Origin: a bacterium
GTDB taxonomy: Bacteria; Krumholzibacteriota; Krumholzibacteriia; LZORAL124-64-63
Assembly: GCA_020049465.1 (NCBI GenBank)
Contig: JAIFKS010000053.1
Span: 1 to 61,615, forward strand
Direction of reading: 5' to 3'
Length of the DNA: 61,615 nt
Shown: positions 7,689 through 18,888 of the stretch, in pieces
Numbering within the stretch: the stretch's first letter is position 1
How the letters are laid out: each line of letters opens with the position of its first letter
Made by a program: the position numbers and the translations under genes
The notes under the pieces: generated by a model
Database searches by the model: none
The model's input: the letters and a program-made list of their open reading frames with translations, nothing else
Told to the model about the DNA's origin: nothing

Positions 7689-8660
7689 TCAGACGTTGGA
7701 AACCTCGGTCACGACCGGCTCGATGCGCCAGGGCTCCTGGACGGCCGGGCGCGGCTCCGGCCCGTGCATCGGCGCCGTCCCCTGCACCTCGGCCAGGGTC
7801 TGGGCGATGACGCCGTTGAGATCCTCCTCCGGCTCGTGGGCCGACGCGGTCGCCGGATTCACGTACGCCGTGCGCGGTTGCTGGTAGGCCTGGACCGCCG
7901 GCGCGGGGTTACCCTGCGCCGCCCGGCCCGGCGTGTAGTCGCGCCACAGGTCGTTCGCGGGCGCGGGTGCCGCCGGCGCCTGGTACGGAGCCGAAGGCCC
8001 CGCCTGGGGCTGAACCGGCGCCGACTGGACAGCGGGCGCCGCATAGGGTGCAGCCGGACCGACCGGCGCCTGCACGTAGGGGTTCGACCAGCCGCCGCCG
8101 GCTGCGGGCGCCTGCGTCGGCGCAGCATCGAAGCGAGCGGTCGGGGCCGCCGGCCCCGTACGGGTGACCACCGTGTCGACGATGTCGGTCAAACGCCGGT
8201 CCAGGTCCTCGAAATCGCTGCGGTGCGTGTCGATGAACTGGATCTGGGCCTCGGCCAGGGACCGGAAGCGTCCCAGGTAGGTCTCTTTTTCCTTGCGCAG
8301 CCCGGTGATCTCGCGACGCAGTTCCTCGGTCCGCAGGCGGCATTCCTCGAGTACGCCGCGGGCCTTCATCTCGGCGTCGCGGATGATCAGTTCACCTTCG
8401 CGAACGGCGTTGTCGCGCGTCTCCTGGGTCAGGCGCTCGGCGGTCAGCAGCGTGTCGCGCAGGTTCTTCTCCATGCGCTGGTACTCGCCGAGCTTGTCCT
8501 CCAACTCGAGCGTCCGCTCACGGATCTGCTTGTTGTCCACCAGAACGGCTTCGTATTCGTCCGCGAGCGTGTTGAGGAAGGCGCGAACTTCATCGCAGTC
8601 GAAGCCGCGCATCGACTTGCCGAACTCCTGCTTCCGCACGTCCAGGGGGGTGATCCTCAT
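7689..8660 (-). CDS. divIVA: DivIVA-domain coiled-coil cell-division/polarity protein
   Basis: 323 residues. The N terminus MRITPLDVRKQEFGKSMRGF is the classic DivIVA membrane-curvature-binding segment, followed by coiled coil to about residue 165 with repeated charged heptads. The last 150 residues are Pro/Ala/Gln-rich and disordered, ending in a conserved-looking acidic stretch EPEEDLNGVIAQTLAEVQG. DivIVA-type proteins recruit partners to poles and septa. The gene follows yggT and yggS, the order common in many bacteria. A strong ribosome site GGAGG lies 7 bases before the ATG. Confidence 0.88.
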   Translation of the reverse strand: MRITPLDVRKQEFGKSMRGFDCDEVRAFLNTLADEYEAVLVDNKQIRERTLELEDKLGEYQRMEKNLRDTLLTAERLTQETRDNAVREGELIIRDAEMKARGVLEECRLRTEELRREITGLRKEKETYLGRFRSLAEAQIQFIDTHRSDFEDLDRRLTDIVDTVVTRTGPAAPTARFDAAPTQAPAAGGGWSNPYVQAPVGPAAPYAAPAVQSAPVQPQAGPSAPYQAPAAPAPANDLWRDYTPGRAAQGNPAPAVQAYQQPRTAYVNPATASAHEPEEDLNGVIAQTLAEVQGTAPMHGPEPRPAVQEPWRIEPVVTEVSNV

Positions 8661-8705
8661 GATTGGTCCTCCGGCCGGGTCCCGCCGGATGCCTCGTGAT
8701 CAGGG

Positions 8706-8737
8706 CCGCGCGGGTCCCCGGGGGACGCACCGCGCGG
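8706..8737. repeat. Nested inverted repeat in the yggT-divIVA gap
   Basis: CCGCGCGG occurs at both 8706-8713 and 8730-8737, each itself palindromic, enclosing an inner GTCCC/GGGAC stem. In RNA from the minus strand this would fold into a long GC hairpin about 45 bases before the divIVA start. A run of six T on the minus strand (8744-8739) precedes rather than follows it, so it is not a standard terminator. Confidence 0.4.
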
Positions 8738-8748
8738 CAAAAAACTGA

Positions 8749-9000
8749 TCAGGCGCCGGCCTGCATGATCCATTTCATGAGGAGTTGTATCAAGAGCCAT
8801 GCCAGCAGCGGCGAGAGGTCGATGCCCCGGATGGGCACCAGCCGGCGCAGGGGACCGAGCACCGGCTCGGTCAGGCGTATCACCCACAGCAGCAGTTCGT
8901 TACGCGGCTGGGGATTGACCCAGCTGAGGATCACGCGCGCCAGGATGACCCAGGTGTACACCTGCAGGACAGCCAATGCGAGCCTGGCGATGTCCATCAC
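8749..9000 (-). CDS. YggT-family small membrane protein
   Basis: 83 residues with two hydrophobic helices separated by the family motif ARVILSWVNPQPRN and LTEPVLGPLRRLVP, the hallmark of YggT/YlmG proteins. These inner-membrane proteins are linked to osmotic stress tolerance, division and, in plastids, nucleoid distribution; biochemical role unknown. It sits between yggS (36 bases upstream) and divIVA, as in many genomes. Confidence 0.9.
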   Translation of the reverse strand: MMDIARLALAVLQVYTWVILARVILSWVNPQPRNELLLWVIRLTEPVLGPLRRLVPIRGIDLSPLLAWLLIQLLMKWIMQAGA

Positions 9001-9036
9001 GCCTCCTTGGAGCGGCTGCCGGCTGGCCGCCGCCGC

Positions 9037-9762
9037 TCAACTATCGCGCGGGGCGAAAATGGCCCCGCCGACGCGGACGATCGTGGCGCCCTCGGCGATG
9101 GCCGCTTCGAAATCGTCGCTCATGCCCATGCTCAGTTCCGGCAGCGCCAGTCCGGTGCGGGCGCGCTCCCGCTCGGCCAGACCGCGCAGCCCCGCGAACA
9201 CGCGGCGCGCCTCCGGTTCGCCGGCGCCCCAGGCGGCCATGCCCATCAGTCCCCGCACGTCCAGCCCGGGCAGCGCCGCCGCCTGGTCCAGCAGGCCGGG
9301 CAGATCCTCCGCCGCGACGCCGTGTTTCTGCGCCTCGCCCGTCAGGTTCACTTCCAGCAGGACGGCCTCCTGACGCCCATCCCCGACCGCGCCCGCGGAC
9401 AGCAGTCCGGCCAGCTCGGCCGAATCCACCGCGTGAAGCAGCGCGAAGCGCCCGGCCGCGCGGGCGGCCTTGTTGCGCTGGAGATGACCGATGAAGTGCC
9501 AGCGGATCTCCGCCGGGTCCACTGCGGTGCCGGAAAGAAGGCGCGCCAGGTCTCCCTGACGCGCCAGTGCGTCGGACACGCGATTCTCGCCCAGGTCCCG
9601 GGCTCCGGCCAGACACGCTTCGACAACCAGCGGCAGGGGCACCTGTTTGGTGACCGCCACCAGCCGGACCTCGTCGATCCCGCGGCCGGCGCGTTCGCAG
9701 GCGACCGCGATCCTCCGGCGGATCCCGGTCAGGCGCCCGGCCGTCGGCCGGACGTCCATCAT
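9037..9762 (-). CDS. yggS: YggS/PLPBP-family PLP-binding protein
   Basis: 241 residues, single-domain PLP-binding TIM barrel homologous to PLPHP, involved in vitamin B6 and amino acid homeostasis without known catalysis. The PLP Lys lies in RLVAVTKQVPLPLV, and GENRVSDALARQ, WHFIGHLQRNKA and LSMGMSDDFEAAIAEG are the conserved family segments. The ATG at 9762 overlaps the TGA of the ATPase gene upstream (ATGA). Confidence 0.93.
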   Translation of the reverse strand: MMDVRPTAGRLTGIRRRIAVACERAGRGIDEVRLVAVTKQVPLPLVVEACLAGARDLGENRVSDALARQGDLARLLSGTAVDPAEIRWHFIGHLQRNKAARAAGRFALLHAVDSAELAGLLSAGAVGDGRQEAVLLEVNLTGEAQKHGVAAEDLPGLLDQAAALPGLDVRGLMGMAAWGAGEPEARRVFAGLRGLAERERARTGLALPELSMGMSDDFEAAIAEGATIVRVGGAIFAPRDS

Positions 9763-10478
9763 TGCCAGCGCAGCAGCAGCGTCGTCGGATCCAGTTCCAT
9801 CCGGACCTCAGCCGGCACGGTGCTGCCGTGCTCCTTGAGTACCTTCAGGTTGATGCGGCCGTTCTCGGTCGCCAGGCGGATGACCACCGCCAGATCGGCG
9901 TCGTAACGGGCGATCTCTTCCGGGATGCCCCGGCCGTCCAGTTTCTGGCCCTCGCGGTGCAGCAGGCCGCTGGTCCAGACTTCGGCGTTCCACTGGCGCG
10001 CCAGCTTGCGGATGCCGTCGAGTTCCCACTGTTCGGTGGACTCGAAGCGCGGCGTGCCGTCCATGACCACCATGTCGGGCGTGAAGCCGGTCGTCTCGGC
10101 CAGGAAGGCCGCCGACTGCTCCAGTTTCTCGACACTGAAGGACTTGCGGTTGTAGACCAGAATGTGCCGGTTGCGTTCCATCTGCAACTGGCGCTGCGGC
10201 ACCTCGTCCATCGCCAGCGACGCGGCCGTCGCATGGAAGAGCTGGTCGAAGAAATCGTTGACGTGCTCCACCGACTCCTTCGTCGAGATGTAGAGCACCC
10301 GCTTGCCCTGCAGCAGCTTGTCGATGGCCAGGCCGATCAGGAACCCGGTCTTGCCACCGCCGTTGCGTGACAGCACCACCCCGATGTTGCCGGCGCCGAG
10401 GCCGCCGCCGATGGCGCGGTCGAACACGCGGACCGGGCTGCGTTCGATCATGGTCTTCTCGGGCATCGTCGTCCTCAC
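9759..10478 (-). CDS. RecA/KaiC-superfamily ATPase of unknown function
   Basis: 239 residues forming one RecA-like core. The N-terminal VFDRAIGGGLGAGNIGVVLS resembles KaiC/RadA domains that bind a target before the P-loop; the Walker A is SRNGGGKTGFLIG (about residues 36-48, with Asn-Gly replacing the usual Gly), and PDMVVMDGTPRF is a Walker B candidate. KRVLYISTKESVEHVNDFFD matches the segment after strand 2 in this superfamily. I do not recognise a named family beyond uncharacterised cytoplasmic ATPases. It sits between fusA and yggS and overlaps yggS by 4 bases, so it is probably cotranscribed with the yggS-yggT-divIVA group. Confidence 0.7.
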   Translation of the reverse strand: MRTTMPEKTMIERSPVRVFDRAIGGGLGAGNIGVVLSRNGGGKTGFLIGLAIDKLLQGKRVLYISTKESVEHVNDFFDQLFHATAASLAMDEVPQRQLQMERNRHILVYNRKSFSVEKLEQSAAFLAETTGFTPDMVVMDGTPRFESTEQWELDGIRKLARQWNAEVWTSGLLHREGQKLDGRGIPEEIARYDADLAVVIRLATENGRINLKVLKEHGSTVPAEVRMELDPTTLLLRWQ

Positions 10479-10545
10479 TCGCTGACGGATGGGACCGGCC
10501 AGGCGGCCGGCGGCATTCTCTCCAAGTGACCTGCGGTCTCCGGAT

Positions 10546-10562
10546 ACCGGACCGGGTCCGGT
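10546..10562 (-). other. Small hairpin after fusA, no U-run
   Basis: ACCGGAC/GTCCGGT, a perfect 7-bp stem with a 3-base loop, ends 14 bases past the fusA stop. There is no T tract on either strand, so it is at most a processing or pausing hairpin. Confidence 0.3.
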
Positions 10563-10575
10563 TGCGAGCCGTGGT

Positions 10576-12663
<2,088 letters not shown>

Positions 12664-12760
12664 GCCGTCTGTCCTTTGCGCGGCGGCGGCCGGCCGGCTG
12701 CCCCCCTGGTGGTCCTTTGTGCACGTCTGGCCGGCCCGGATCGGGTCGGCGGCGGCACCC

Positions 12761-12807
12761 AAAAAAACACGTCCGCTCTGGCCGGAATGCGGGTCAGGCA
12801 GGACGTG
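12761..12807 (-). terminator. Probable rho-independent terminator after the AsmA-like gene
   Basis: On the minus strand CACGTCC (12807-12801) pairs with GGACGTG (12774-12768) across a 26-base loop and is followed immediately by seven T (12767-12761). It lies about 110 bases after the asmA-like stop and 98 bases before fusA. The long loop makes it weaker than the T run suggests. Confidence 0.55.
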
Positions 12808-12915
12808 GCTCGCCGGGAAAATAGTCCCCGCGGCCCCGGAACGCAAATCCGCCTGACCTGATCCGCTTGCGGGCGGCCGTCCGCCCCCCACCGCCCCGAT
12901 TTCCGCCGCCCGCCC

Positions 12916-15510
12916 CTATTTCCCCTTGCCGCCCCGCAAACCCTTGAGGATCGACTTGATCTCCTGCTCCACGCCGGCGGGCGCCTTCGTCGTGTCGGCG
13001 GCGGCGGCGGCCGAATCCGCCGGCTGGCCCAACAGTCGGCCCAGGGCCTGGTTGGCCGCGTCGGTCACCTTTCCGGTCACTTGCTCGGTTACTTGCTGCT
13101 TCGCCTGGTCCGCCTGCTGGCGGACCCTCGCCGTCGCCCGGTCCCGGGCGGCGCCGGCCATGGCGTCGGTGTCCAGTTGCACCGCCGGGTCGTTCCAACG
13201 GCCGGTCAGCCCCACCGGCACGACCAGCGGGGCGCCCGAGCCGTCGAACAGGGCCGCGGCCACGGGCGCCGGCAGCTTCGCGCGCAGGCCTTCGGCCAGG
13301 TTCTGCGGGACCGTCATCTCGACCCCCAGGGCCAGGGTGCCGTCCAGCGCCTGCCAGCCGCCCGCCCGGATCCCGATGCCGGCGGCCGTCAGTTCCAGCC
13401 CGTCCACATGCAGTTTGCCGCCCTCGACGCGGAAAGGCTGCAGCCACCGCGTGACGGCCACGGCTTCCAGCTGGGGCGCCGCCAGCAGTCCGGCCAGCTT
13501 CTTCTGCAGCGGCGAGCCGGCCAGACGGGCCTCGCGGATCTCGATCTGCCCGTTCGTCGTGAACGACATCAGGTCCAGCCCGAACGTGTCGTCCAGGGCG
13601 CCCTTGAGCGAGGCCTGGCCGTCGACCAGGCCGGTGACCAGACCGCCCAGACGCGCGAAACGGCTCATCGTCACGGCGCGCCGGCTGAGTTCGGCCGCCT
13701 GCACACCGGCCAGCTTCACGTCCAGGTCCATGGTCGCGTGCGCCGGATCGGTCAAATCCACGGTGCCGCCCAGATCGGCCCGTCCTTCGTACAGCGTGGC
13801 GCGCACGCCTTCCATCGTCAGCCTTCCGCGGTCCAGCCGCACCACGCCCTGCACATCCTGCAGTTCCTGCCCGCGGGTCAGCAGGCGGCCCATGGTCACG
13901 TCCGCGCGCCCGGTCAGCAGCGCCAGACGCTCGAGTCCCGCCGAGGCGCCGGCGGCGTCCTTCGGCTGCCCGCGCGGCGCGGCGTACAGGTCGGCGTCGA
14001 GCATGCGGCCGTCGACCGTCACGGCCAGCACCGCGGGCGGGGCCACCTTCGCTTCGGGCACCAGGGCCAGATAGTTGTCCACCGAGCCGCTGATGGTCAG
14101 GTCGGTCGTGCCCTGCCGGTAGACGACGCCGTCGGCGATCAGCTGCTGCCCGCGCAGGCGGATCGGTCCGTCGATGCGGTCGATGGCCGGGCGCAGGTCC
14201 GGGCCCGACATCTTCAGGTCGTGCAGGCGGCCCTCGCCGTCCAGCGCCAGCGCCGTCGGCGGGTTGACCGGACCGCTGACGTTCACGACGCCGGTGAACC
14301 GGCCGCTGAGCGCCGGTTGGCGCGGCTGCGGCGGCTGCAGGGCCATCGCCTCGGCCAGATCCACATCCGCGTCGACTTTCAGGGCCACCGTGGGCGTGGT
14401 CAGCAGCGAGGTCATCGTCCCGGAAACGTCCAGGCGGCTGCGCGGCGTGGCGGCGGCGAAGCGCTGGATGTCCACGACGTCGTCATGGGCGCTCAGGTGC
14501 ACTTCGATGCCCGACAGCGGCGCCGGAAGCGCCGGGGCGCTGACGCGGCCACCGGTCAGGTCGAACTGGAAGGTGTAGGTGAACGGAAGCGGTTGGCCGG
14601 GGCTGGCCGGAGCCTTGAGCGGTCCCTTGACCATGCCGCCAAGGGCGATCTCGCCCGACGAGGTGACACCGACCAGCTGCGGCGCCAGGAACGCCGGCAG
14701 GAATCCGACGAGCGACGAGACCTGGACCGGGCCGCCGCTGAACTTCAGATCGGCCAGCGGTTCGGCGGCCCCGACGGCGTCGACCGTGCCGGTCACCGTC
14801 ACCGGCAGGTCGCCCAGCGAAACCGTGGAAGCGGCGATGGTCAGGCGGCGCGCGGCCGCCTCCCACCGCAGGTCCTTCTTCCAGACGACCTTCAGACCCT
14901 CGCCGAGAACACCCTGCGGCGCGTGCAGACGCAGCGTGTCGATCGCGGTGTCGCCGGCCAGCGTCAGGTCGCCGCCCGGTGCCAGCGAGGCGGCCAGCGT
15001 CTCGCGCAGACCGCCGATCTCGAGCAGGAGCGCACCGTCGGCGCGCCGCACGGTCAGGGCGCCGTCCGCGATGGTCAACTGGCGGATCTTCACGCGCAGG
15101 GGTGGGCCGGCCGGACGGGCCGGTGCGGTGGCGGCCGGTGCGGCGGTCTCCGGCACCTGGACAACGACACGCGGAGCGTCCAGTCCCAGACTGGTGATCT
15201 CCACCTGCCGCCGCAGCAGCGAGCCGAAGCCCAGCGACAGTGCAATGCGGTCGGCCGAAAGCGAGACCAGCGGGCCGGCGCCTCCGGGCCCCACGCGCAG
15301 ATCGCGCAGTTCGACGCGCGGCGACGGCAACAGCCGTCCCTGCACCGAACCCACGCTGACCGGGCGTCCCAGAGCCGTCTGCAGGCGCCCGGTCACCAGG
15401 TCGCGGACCGCGTCGCGCGGCACCAGCAGCGGCGCCAGCAGGATCAGCGCCACCACGCTCACCAGCGGAATCCACACCCGACGACGTTTGGCCCAGGCAA
15501 AGCGCGCCAT
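12916..15510 (-). CDS. AsmA-family protein (outer-membrane biogenesis type)
   Basis: 864 residues. An N-terminal membrane anchor (RRRVWIPLVSVVALILLAPLLV) is followed by the AsmA signature RDLVTGRLQTALGRPVSVGSV and LLPSPRVELRDLRVG. The long periplasmic part is repetitive beta structure, and the C-terminal conserved region carries GLDLMSFTTNGQIEIREARL and LGVEMTVPQNLAEGLRAKLP. AsmA-like proteins are thought to form lipid-transfer bridges between inner and outer membranes. The last 90 residues are rich in Gln, Ala and Lys (coiled-coil like). No transport partner is adjacent. Confidence 0.85.
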   Translation of the reverse strand: MARFAWAKRRRVWIPLVSVVALILLAPLLVPRDAVRDLVTGRLQTALGRPVSVGSVQGRLLPSPRVELRDLRVGPGGAGPLVSLSADRIALSLGFGSLLRRQVEITSLGLDAPRVVVQVPETAAPAATAPARPAGPPLRVKIRQLTIADGALTVRRADGALLLEIGGLRETLAASLAPGGDLTLAGDTAIDTLRLHAPQGVLGEGLKVVWKKDLRWEAAARRLTIAASTVSLGDLPVTVTGTVDAVGAAEPLADLKFSGGPVQVSSLVGFLPAFLAPQLVGVTSSGEIALGGMVKGPLKAPASPGQPLPFTYTFQFDLTGGRVSAPALPAPLSGIEVHLSAHDDVVDIQRFAAATPRSRLDVSGTMTSLLTTPTVALKVDADVDLAEAMALQPPQPRQPALSGRFTGVVNVSGPVNPPTALALDGEGRLHDLKMSGPDLRPAIDRIDGPIRLRGQQLIADGVVYRQGTTDLTISGSVDNYLALVPEAKVAPPAVLAVTVDGRMLDADLYAAPRGQPKDAAGASAGLERLALLTGRADVTMGRLLTRGQELQDVQGVVRLDRGRLTMEGVRATLYEGRADLGGTVDLTDPAHATMDLDVKLAGVQAAELSRRAVTMSRFARLGGLVTGLVDGQASLKGALDDTFGLDLMSFTTNGQIEIREARLAGSPLQKKLAGLLAAPQLEAVAVTRWLQPFRVEGGKLHVDGLELTAAGIGIRAGGWQALDGTLALGVEMTVPQNLAEGLRAKLPAPVAAALFDGSGAPLVVPVGLTGRWNDPAVQLDTDAMAGAARDRATARVRQQADQAKQQVTEQVTGKVTDAANQALGRLLGQPADSAAAAADTTKAPAGVEQEIKSILKGLRGGKGK

Positions 15511-15554
15511 GATTCATCCCCCTGGTTTTCCGGTGCAGCCGCGGCCGTCCGCGG

Positions 15555-16751
15555 TCAGATGGCTCCGCGACGACGACCGACACGCGCGAACGCCTCGAGG
15601 CAGCGGTCCACGTGCGCGTCCGTGTGCGCGGCCGACGCCTGCAGGCGGATGCGCGCCTGTCCGCGCGGTACCACCGGGAAACTGAATCCGATGCAGTAGA
15701 TGCCCTCGAGCAGCAGATCGGCGGCCACACCCTGGGCCATCAGCGCGTCTTCCTGGTGGCGGCGGAAATGCACGGGAATGATCGGGTGCTCGCCCTGCTC
15801 GACGTCGAAGCCCAGTTCGCGCAGCCCCGCGCGCAGACGCGACTGGTTGCGCTCGAGCTGCCGCAGCGGTCCGGTGTCCTCGCGCAGGATGCGCAGGACT
15901 TCCAGCGTCGCGCCGCAGATCATCATCGGGAGCGAGTTGCTGAACAGGTACGGACGGCTCTTCTGGCGCAGCCATTCGATGATTTCGCGCCGGCCGCTGG
16001 TGCAGCCGCCGAGCGCCCCGCCGAGAGCCTTGCCCAGCGTGGTCGTGACCACGTCGACGCGCCCCAGACAGCCGAACCGCTCGGCCGTGCCGCGCCCGGT
16101 CGGACCCACGAAACCGGTGGCGTGGCTGTCGTCGACCATCACCAGGGCGCCGTACTTCTCGGCCAGGTCGCAGATCTCGGGCAGCTTCACCAGATCGCCG
16201 TCCATCGAGAACACACCGTCGGTCACGATCAGCCGGAACGGCGAGGCCTGCGCGGCCTTCAACTGCTCTTCCAGGCTGTTCATGTCCGCGTGCTGGTAGA
16301 TCAGGCGCTGCGCCTTGGCCAGTCGCACGCCGTCGATGATCGAGGCGTGGTTCAACTGGTCGGTGATGATGGTGCTGTCCTTGTCCAGCAGCGGCTCGAA
16401 GATGCCGCCGTTGGCATCGAAGCAGGCGGCATAGAGGATGGTGTCCTCGGTGCCCAGGAACCCGCTCAGTTCGTGCTCGAGCTGTTTGTGCAGCGACGTC
16501 GTCCCGCAGATGAAGCGCACCGAGCTGAGTCCGTAGCCCCACTCGCCCAGCGTACGCCGCGCCGCCTCGATCACGCGCGGATCGGAGGCCAGCCCCAGGT
16601 AGTTGTTCGCGCAGAAATTCAGCACCGACCGGCCGCCGACGGTCACCTCGGCGCCCTGCGGGCTCTCGAGCACCCGTTCTTCCTTGTAGAGGCCCTGCGT
16701 GCGCAACGCATCCAGTTCGCCGCGCAGGACCTCGCCCAGCTTCCCGTACAT
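15555..16751 (-). CDS. kbl: 2-amino-3-ketobutyrate CoA ligase (glycine C-acetyltransferase)
   Basis: 398 residues from ATG 16751, exactly the size of E. coli Kbl, with a GGGAGG ribosome site 6 bases upstream. A fold-type I PLP enzyme: DDSHATGFVG is the Asp/His cofactor site and TTLGKALGGALGG carries the PLP Lys. It cleaves 2-amino-3-ketobutyrate with CoA to glycine and acetyl-CoA, the second step of threonine breakdown. LNFCANNYLGLASDP and SSVRFICGTTSLHKQLE favour Kbl over BioF. The usual partner threonine dehydrogenase (tdh) is not next to it; upstream is fba. Confidence 0.93.
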   Translation of the reverse strand: MYGKLGEVLRGELDALRTQGLYKEERVLESPQGAEVTVGGRSVLNFCANNYLGLASDPRVIEAARRTLGEWGYGLSSVRFICGTTSLHKQLEHELSGFLGTEDTILYAACFDANGGIFEPLLDKDSTIITDQLNHASIIDGVRLAKAQRLIYQHADMNSLEEQLKAAQASPFRLIVTDGVFSMDGDLVKLPEICDLAEKYGALVMVDDSHATGFVGPTGRGTAERFGCLGRVDVVTTTLGKALGGALGGCTSGRREIIEWLRQKSRPYLFSNSLPMMICGATLEVLRILREDTGPLRQLERNQSRLRAGLRELGFDVEQGEHPIIPVHFRRHQEDALMAQGVAADLLLEGIYCIGFSFPVVPRGQARIRLQASAAHTDAHVDRCLEAFARVGRRRGAI

Positions 16752-16771
16752 CCCCGCCTCCCGGCAATTTC

Positions 16772-16825
16772 TAACGGTCACGACACGTGCTGTCGGTAAC
16801 GACACGTGCTAACGGTAACGACGCG
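16772..16825. repeat. 19-bp imperfect tandem repeat, nearly three copies
   Basis: TAACGGTCACGACACGTGC (16772-16790), TGTCGGTAACGACACGTGC (16791-16809) and the partial TAACGGTAACGACGCG (16810-16825). The array fills the gap between fba and kbl and runs into the last codons and stop of fba. Each full unit contains the palindrome CACGTG. Confidence 0.75.
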
Positions 16826-17828
16826 CCATCTCTTCGAGGCTGACGTTGGGCACCTTGTCCGCCCACCCGGCCTGGCCGAAGGCGATCATGCGTTCCTTGA
16901 CCACCTGGGCCATGGCCTCGCGGGCCGGCTTCATGTAGTCGCGGGGATCGAACTTCTCGGGCGTCTCGGCGAACACCTTGCGGATCGCGGCGGTGATCGC
17001 CAGGCGGTTGTCGGTATCGACGTTGATCTTGCGCACGCCGTGCTTGATGCCCTTCTGGATGGCCTCGACCGGCACGCCGTAGCTTTCCTTCAGCTTGCCG
17101 CCGTACTTGTTGATCATGTCGATCAGCTCGCGGGGCACGCTGCTCGAGCCGTGCATCACCAGGTGCGTGTTCGGCAGACGGCGATGGATCTCCTCGATGA
17201 CGTCCATCTTCAGCACGTCGCCGGTGGGCTTGACCGTGAACTTGTAGGCGCCGTGGCTGGTGCCGATGGCCACCGCGAGCGCGTCACAGCCCGTGTCCGC
17301 CACGAACCGCTGCGCCTCGGCCGGGTCGGTCAGGTGGGCCAGCGCCTCGGCGCCGCTCAGGCCGGCGCCGTGGCCGTCCTCGATGCCGCCCAGGCAGCCG
17401 ATCTCGGCCTCGACCGTCACGCCCAGCGCGTGCGCGCGCTGCACGACCGCCCGCGTCACCTCGACGTTGTATTCGTAGGTGGCCGGCGTCTTGCCGTCCT
17501 CCATCAGCGAACCGTCCATCATCACCGAGGTGAAACCCTGGTCGATGGCGCTGAAGCAGGTGGCCGGGCTGTTGCCGTGGTCCTGGTGCATGGCGATGGG
17601 GATCTTCGGGTTCAGTTCCGACGCCGCGATCATCAGGTGGCGCAGGTAGTTGTCGTTGGTGAAGGAGCGGGCGCCGCGGCTGGCCTGCACGATGACCGGG
17701 CTGTTGGTCTCGGTGGCCGCCATCATGATGGCCTGGATCTGCTCCATGTTGTTCACGTTGAAGGCGCCCACGCCGTAGTCGTGTTCGGCGGCATGGTCCA
17801 GCAGGACGCGCATGGGAATCAGCGGCAT
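16809..17828 (-). CDS. fba: Fructose-bisphosphate aldolase, class II
   Basis: 339 residues from ATG 17828 ([20 protein letters not shown]), with GAGGAG upstream. Zinc-dependent aldolase of glycolysis/gluconeogenesis. [17 protein letters not shown] holds the catalytic Asp and a zinc His; [14 protein letters not shown] and [15 protein letters not shown] are further metal and phosphate-site motifs, and [16 protein letters not shown] ends the barrel. The GCLGGxED form is that of the IIB-type enzymes. In-frame sequence up to 18122 crosses the promoter region and is not included. Confidence 0.95.
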   Translation of the reverse strand: MPLIPMRVLLDHAAEHDYGVGAFNVNNMEQIQAIMMAATETNSPVIVQASRGARSFTNDNYLRHLMIAASELNPKIPIAMHQDHGNSPATCFSAIDQGFTSVMMDGSLMEDGKTPATYEYNVEVTRAVVQRAHALGVTVEAEIGCLGGIEDGHGAGLSGAEALAHLTDPAEAQRFVADTGCDALAVAIGTSHGAYKFTVKPTGDVLKMDVIEEIHRRLPNTHLVMHGSSSVPRELIDMINKYGGKLKESYGVPVEAIQKGIKHGVRKINVDTDNRLAITAAIRKVFAETPEKFDPRDYMKPAREAMAQVVKERMIAFGQAGWADKVPNVSLEEMARRYR

Positions 17829-17880
17829 GATCGACTCCTCGCGATGGCGGGAAAGGACGGGGACTGCAGTGCCGCTCCAA

Positions 17881-17907
17881 CCTATAACAAGCGGCGGGGC
17901 AAGGCAA
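17881..17907 (-). promoter_or_regulatory. Candidate promoter for fba
   Basis: Minus strand: -35 TTGCCT (17907-17902), 15-base spacer, extended -10 TGT-TATAGG (-10 box 17886-17881). The spacer is short but the TGn extension can compensate. TGTTATA also resembles half of a Fur/Zur-type box, which may be chance in a gap shared with znuA. Confidence 0.35.
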
Positions 17908-17938
17908 TGACCGAGCCGCCCCGCCCGGGTTTTCGCGT

Positions 17939-17966
17939 TTGCATGCCGGGGCCGGGCGGCTATCAT
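17939..17966 (+). promoter_or_regulatory. Candidate promoter for the zinc transport operon
   Basis: -35 TTGCAT (17939-17944), 16-base spacer, -10 TATCAT (17961-17966). Because the in-frame ATG at 17965 lies inside this -10 box, translation from this transcript should begin at ATG 18001. Confidence 0.45.
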
Positions 17967-18000
17967 GGGGCTGGCTCCAACCAGGCGGTTTCCCTTGTCG

Positions 18001-18888
18001 ATGAACCTGCGCCTTTCGCTCCGCTTTGCCGTTTTCGCGCTGGCCGGCGTCCTGTCGGCGCTGTCCGGCGTCCTGCCGGCCCCGGCGGCGGCCCAGGCGC
18101 CGGTGCGCGTCTCGGTCAGCATCCCCCCCCAGCAGTGGCTGGTCGAGCGGGTCGCCGGACCGGCAGCCGACGTCTCGATCCTGGTCGAGCCGGGGCGGTC
18201 GCCCGAAAACTTCGCGCCGACGCCGCGGCAGGTCGCCGACCTTCAGGCGGCCGAGGTCTACTTCAGTGCGGGCGTCGCCTTCGAACTGGGGCTTCTGCCC
18301 CGTCTGGCCGCCATGCCGGACGCGCCGCGCCTGGCCGGCCGCCGTCCCACGTCCGAGCGCCACGGAACCGACGGCGACGACGAGGATCCGCACGCCTGGC
18401 TCGACCCGCTGGAAGCCTCCGCGTTCGCGGACACGGTGTGCCGCGTGCTTTCGGAACTGCGGCCGTCACAGGCGGCCGTGTTCGCGCAGGGCCGCGACGC
18501 GCTGCAGGCGCAGCTGGCCGAACTGGACCGTGAGATCGCCAGACGGCTGGCCGGCTGCCGCGGCCGTGAGTTCTTCGTCTTCCACCCGGCCTACGGTCAT
18601 TTCGCGGCGCGCTACGGGCTCCATCAAGTCGCGGTCGAGGACCACGGCCACGAACCGGGCGCCCGCCATCTGGCCGAGACGATCGATCGCGCCAAAGCCG
18701 TCGGCGCCCGCGCGATCCTCGTGCAGCCGCAGTTCCCCCAGCGTTCGGCCGATGCCGTGGCCGCAGCCGTGGGCGCGCGCCTGGTCGTGGTCGATCCGCT
18801 GGCCACCGATTACGTGGCCGGGCTCCGCCATCTGACCGCGACGCTGCAGGATCTGCTCGGGTGCGACGCTGGCGCCACGGCTCCGTGA
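18001..18888 (+). CDS. znuA: Zinc/manganese ABC transporter substrate-binding protein (ZnuA-like)
   Basis: 295 residues from ATG 18001. A signal peptide ([18 protein letters not shown] to AAAQA) precedes a cluster A-I metal-binding protein: [16 protein letters not shown] at the start, [16 protein letters not shown] with the metal His, [20 protein letters not shown] with further ligand His, and [15 protein letters not shown] with the last acidic ligand. The His/Asp-rich loop before the first ligand is short ([12 protein letters not shown]). ATG 17965 would add 12 residues but overlaps a predicted -10 box. The stop overlaps the znuC start (GTGA). Zinc is more likely than manganese; the sequence alone does not decide. 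Confidence 0.85.
   Translation: MNLRLSLRFAVFALAGVLSALSGVLPAPAAAQAPVRVSVSIPPQQWLVERVAGPAADVSILVEPGRSPENFAPTPRQVADLQAAEVYFSAGVAFELGLLPRLAAMPDAPRLAGRRPTSERHGTDGDDEDPHAWLDPLEASAFADTVCRVLSELRPSQAAVFAQGRDALQAQLAELDREIARRLAGCRGREFFVFHPAYGHFAARYGLHQVAVEDHGHEPGARHLAETIDRAKAVGARAILVQPQFPQRSADAVAAAVGARLVVVDPLATDYVAGLRHLTATLQDLLGCDAGATAP

Noticed and set aside
17881..17966. Zur operator in the fba-znuA gap
   Set aside because: Only a half-site (TGTTATA) is present, with no symmetric partner.
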